Shown here: positions 61,607 to 64,000 of the stretch, piece after piece | How the letters are laid out: each line of letters begins with the position of its first letter | How positions within the stretch are numbered: the stretch's first letter is position 1 | Assembly: GCA_038040485.1 (NCBI GenBank) | Contig: JBBPIE010000005.1 | Span: 62,001 to 126,000, forward strand | Source: Onstottus_B arcticum | GTDB lineage: Bacteria > Acidobacteriota > Blastocatellia > UBA7656 | DNA: 64,000 nt | Direction: 5' to 3' | The notes under the pieces: model-generated | Databases searched by the model: none | What the model was told of the DNA's origin: nothing | Seen by the model: the letters and a program-made list of their open reading frames with translations, nothing else | Translations under genes and position numbers: made by a program

Positions 61607-63007
61607 ATGACTGATCTAAGACAACTCTGCGCGAGCATAGCCGCGCTCCTTACCCTTGTCGTCTGCGCAGGGGTCTGCAATGCCGCGCCCGCCGAGCCGC
61701 CCCAACGCGAAATCAAAGTGATCGCGCGGCGCTTTCAGTTTATCCCGAAGACCATTACCGTCAAGAAAGGCGAGCGCGTAAGACTCTCCGTCACTGCCGA
61801 AGATGTGGACCACGGCATAGCTATCCAGGAGTTCGGAGTCGATCAAATCATCAAGGCAAACGAAACGAAGGTGATCGAGCTTAACGCGGACAAGGAGGGA
61901 AGGTTTGGTGTGATCTGTTCGGTGTTTTGCGGAGACGGGCATCCTGATATGGTCGGAGAGTTGATCGTCACCGCCGCTGACGCCGGGCACGCTTCGGATA
62001 TGAAAGTGAGCTTCGACGATTCCGCGCCCGGCGTTGTGATAGTCGAGAGCAACGGTCAGCGTTTGAGAATCGATACCACGACAAAGTCCGTCGCCCGGGT
62101 GGATGACGCTCGACCGCCGGCGAAGCAGGCTGACACAAAGAAGATGGCCGTGCGCGAGAGCAGCACCGCTTACGAGCCCTACGAGCATCACATAGTCAAC
62201 GTGCCGACCACTAAGGCGGTTCGCAAGCACAGCTTTAATGTACATTTCACTCACCGGTTCCTCGAGCCGTTCCATCCCATCAACGACACTGCGAAAGATC
62301 TGTTCGGATTGGACAGCACGTCGGTTTCCGGGCTCGGTTTCACCTTCGGGATCACGGACAGGCTCTATGCGAATGTTTACCGCTCACCGCTGTGCCGCAA
62401 GGGAGTTTGCAAGACTGTGGAAGTCGGGCTTGGGTATCATTGGCTGGACGAGGCAGGTCGTTCACCGATCTCGCTCTCAACTTACGCAAGCGTGGAAGGC
62501 GATGACAACTTTCAAAAGACGTACACCTATAACTTTCAGACGATGATCGGCCGAAGCATCACCAGGTATGTGAATTTCTTCTTTTCGCCTGCCGTGCACA
62601 TAAACTCGAACGGACAGGGTCGATTCAACATTCACCCCGATGAATCGGCTGATCCTCGGGCATTAGGATTGAAGCTAGGGCAGCACACCGGTTCGTTCGG
62701 GTTCGGCTTGAACGGACGGATTCGCCCGACTGTTTCCTTGCTGTTTGAATACACCCCGCGGATAGGTTTCAAGATGGGCCGAATCATTCCTGTGGAGAAT
62801 AAAGAGACCGGGGAGGTGATCGGCTTCGAGAACGACTCGGAAGCGGCGTTGGGGTTTGGCGTCGAGAAACGGATCGGCAGACACGTGTTCTCGCTGACCT
62901 TTTCCAACACGCAAGCGACCACGACTGCGCGGTACAACTCGAGCAGCAGCGCGTCGCCTCCGAGCAAGTTCGCGATCGGCTTCAACTTGTACAGGCGGCT
63001 GAAGTAA
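61607..63007 (+). CDS. CuA-type cupredoxin fused to a beta-barrel (DUF5777-like)
   Basis: 466 residues. Signal peptide (CASIAALLTLVVCAGVCNA), then a cupredoxin of about 100 residues (VIARRFQFIPKTITVKKGER; VDHGIAIQEFGVD) with the CuA pattern CSVFCGDGHPDM: two cysteines, histidine and methionine spaced as in cytochrome oxidase subunit II and nitrous oxide reductase. A linker to about residue 185 leads into a barrel of alternating strands (HSFNVHFTHRFLEPFHPIND ... KFAIGFNLYRRL, ending in a basic/aromatic tail). The barrel looks like DUF5777 outer-membrane proteins. Role unknown; possibly electron or copper transfer at the outer membrane. The ATG follows GAGAGGAG. Confidence 0.85.
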   Translation: MTDLRQLCASIAALLTLVVCAGVCNAAPAEPPQREIKVIARRFQFIPKTITVKKGERVRLSVTAEDVDHGIAIQEFGVDQIIKANETKVIELNADKEGRFGVICSVFCGDGHPDMVGELIVTAADAGHASDMKVSFDDSAPGVVIVESNGQRLRIDTTTKSVARVDDARPPAKQADTKKMAVRESSTAYEPYEHHIVNVPTTKAVRKHSFNVHFTHRFLEPFHPINDTAKDLFGLDSTSVSGLGFTFGITDRLYANVYRSPLCRKGVCKTVEVGLGYHWLDEAGRSPISLSTYASVEGDDNFQKTYTYNFQTMIGRSITRYVNFFFSPAVHINSNGQGRFNIHPDESADPRALGLKLGQHTGSFGFGLNGRIRPTVSLLFEYTPRIGFKMGRIIPVENKETGEVIGFENDSEAALGFGVEKRIGRHVFSLTFSNTQATTTARYNSSSSASPPSKFAIGFNLYRRLK

Positions 63008-63063
63008 GCAATGTTGAATCTGGCGGGAGCTGCCGCCGAACCACTAAAAAGGAAGGAAGGTCG

Positions 63064-63516
63064 ATGAAAGAAATCAAACTGGCAGTCTTGCTCGCGGTGG
63101 CTCTCGCGCTGGTTTCGGCTGGCGGCTGTGCGAGAGCGCCGGCCGGCGGCGGCTCTGTGCCCGCTCAGTCGAACAACAATGCGGGCCAGACCAACGCTCA
63201 GGATCTTACAGCGACACCGCTCTATGCAAAGACCGTCAGAGGTGACATCGAACGCGCGGGACTGGCGATCAGTATGGCTCGTGATTTCGTGAAGCAGGAA
63301 CAGTGGAGTGAGGCGGTTGTCCAGTTGCGCGCCGCCCAGACTCAAATTGACGAAGCCCTGAGACGCAAGCCACGGCTAAAGGAGCAGTTTGAAGAGTTGA
63401 AGTCCGCGCTGGGCCAGGCGATCCAGACGGCTGAGAATCGAAGCAAAGACGTAGAAGCGCAATTTGCTGAACTCCAAACGCGCGTCAACGCGCTGAAGGT
63501 CTACACTGACCAGTAA
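63064..63516 (+). CDS. Small lipoprotein of unknown function
   Basis: 150 residues. The signal KLAVLLAVALALVSAGGC gives a lipobox (SAGGC) and lipidated cysteine near residue 22. A glycine/asparagine linker of about 25 residues is followed by a helical domain (MARDFVKQEQWSEAVVQLRA; AQFAELQTRVNALKVY) with a TPR-like first pair. It lies 57 bp below the CuA-barrel gene on the same strand, so it may be a partner of it at the envelope. Good ribosome site (AAGGAAGG). Confidence 0.8.
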   Translation: MKEIKLAVLLAVALALVSAGGCARAPAGGGSVPAQSNNNAGQTNAQDLTATPLYAKTVRGDIERAGLAISMARDFVKQEQWSEAVVQLRAAQTQIDEALRRKPRLKEQFEELKSALGQAIQTAENRSKDVEAQFAELQTRVNALKVYTDQ

Positions 63517-63595
63517 GAAGGAAAGCCTTGAGTTCAAGTTCAGCCTGGCGATTGGGTTGAGGACTAGTACGTTGTCACGCTCAAAATGATCGACC

Positions 63596-63680
63596 TGTAC
63601 GGGCGTCCCTCCGTGGGCGCCCCTCGTTGTTAATCAAAGTGCCTTGCAACGAGGGGCGCCCACGGAGGGACGCCCGTACA
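63596..63680. repeat. Long perfect inverted repeat, copy 2
   Basis: Arms of 34 bases (TGTACGGGCGTCCCTCCGTG onward and complement) around a 17-base loop; same arms as 33535-33623. It lies between the convergent lipoprotein and mgtE genes. Confidence 0.88.
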
Positions 63681-63715
63681 AGTGTTCATCAAAATCTTCG
63701 TGACTAAGTACTAGA

Positions 63716-64000
63716 TCACGGGTGAGGAAACCGGTTTATCAACAGCGAAGCGATTCCGAGAAATGAGAGCGAACCCCCGACGTCGGTAAAAGTCGTAACA
63801 AACACGCTGGACGCAACCGCCGGGTCGATCTTCAACTTCTTGAGCCCGATTGGTATCAGCGTGCCTGCGAGAGCCGCAACCATCATGTTGATCACCATCG
63901 AGCACAAGAGGACGAGTCCAAGATAAAAGCTCTTGAAGAACAGGGCGACCGCGCACGAGCCGATGACTCCGTTTATTAATCCGTTCCCCAAGCCGACGAC
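63716..64000 (-). CDS. mgtE: Magnesium transporter MgtE, C-terminal part (5' end outside window)
   Basis: The last 95 codons of the MgtE membrane domain: GLGNGLINGVIGSCAVALFF, a transmembrane segment (YLGLVLLCSMVINMMVAALA), GTLIPIGLKKLKIDPAVASS and the magnesium-path motif VFVTTFTDVGG, then a last segment and a short tail. The gene enters from the right edge in frame. MgtE imports magnesium as a homodimer and is gated by its own cytosolic domain, which lies outside. Confidence 0.92.
   Translation of the reverse strand, partial: VVGLGNGLINGVIGSCAVALFFKSFYLGLVLLCSMVINMMVAALAGTLIPIGLKKLKIDPAVASSVFVTTFTDVGGSLSFLGIASLLINRFPHP

Overview
This 64 kb window is GC-rich bacterial chromosome from a Gram-negative organism. 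Lipoproteins with lipobox cysteines, a periplasmic adaptor protein, an outer-membrane barrel and Tat/Sec signal peptides all point that way. Fungalysin-type peptidase, TPR-CHAT protein, CHASE2 protein, NtrC/NtrY-type regulators, cupin and RskA anti-sigma factors, and many dispersed inverted repeats together suggest Acidobacteriota, perhaps Blastocatellia-like. That placement is inference; no rRNA or tRNA gene was seen. Gene density is ordinary and most genes start behind a clear Shine-Dalgarno sequence.

Left part (1-11.7 kb): the 5' part of a bifunctional penicillin-binding protein; a compact operon of three peptide-ligase-type enzymes (ATP-grasp, circularly permuted ATP-grasp, GCS2 carboxylate-amine ligase); a secreted protein, a small conserved protein, thiolase, a lipoprotein, a metallophosphatase and prephenate dehydrogenase (tyrA).

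Middle-left (10.8-22.8 kb): tyrA, DAHP synthase (aroF), chorismate mutase (aroQ), trpA and trpB all lie on the minus strand in an order expected of an aromatic amino acid operon. The series is broken at three places by accessory modules: a divergent CHASE2 / secreted protein / TPR-CHAT protease locus between tyrA and aroF, an IS200/RAYT-like transposase surrounded by palindromic repeat arrays between aroQ and trpA, and two adjacent TIR-domain genes on the opposite strand between trpA and trpB. This is the most likely place in the window for an undescribed defence or signalling system. The TPR-CHAT gene is split by an apparent one-base frameshift.

Middle (23-46.6 kb): cytochrome c, a conserved small protein and a Tat-exported thiamine-diphosphate enzyme; a large fungalysin-like peptidase; a 5'-nucleotidase; two acyl-CoA dehydrogenases, alcohol dehydrogenase and two enoyl-CoA hydratases (acyl-CoA catabolism); tsaD; cyclophilin; threonine synthase; an RDD membrane protein; a truncated YoeB-like toxin with its antitoxin; a three-gene unit of unknown function (766-residue protein, DUF1360-like membrane protein, small cysteine protein); phosphomannomutase.

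Right part (46.6-64 kb): ABC ATPase, membrane-fusion protein and second ABC ATPase without a visible permease, followed by a sigma-54 response regulator and sensor kinase; a phosphoesterase; an ECF sigma factor with two different zinc anti-sigma factors; an ABC exporter; a DUF255 thioredoxin-fold protein; glutamine cyclotransferase; a CuA-type cupredoxin fused to a beta-barrel; a lipoprotein; and the C-terminal part of MgtE.

Dispersed repeats are abundant: two 158-bp MITE-like elements with 12-bp terminal inverted repeats, two long perfect inverted repeats at convergent gene ends, and several palindromic families in intergenic gaps.
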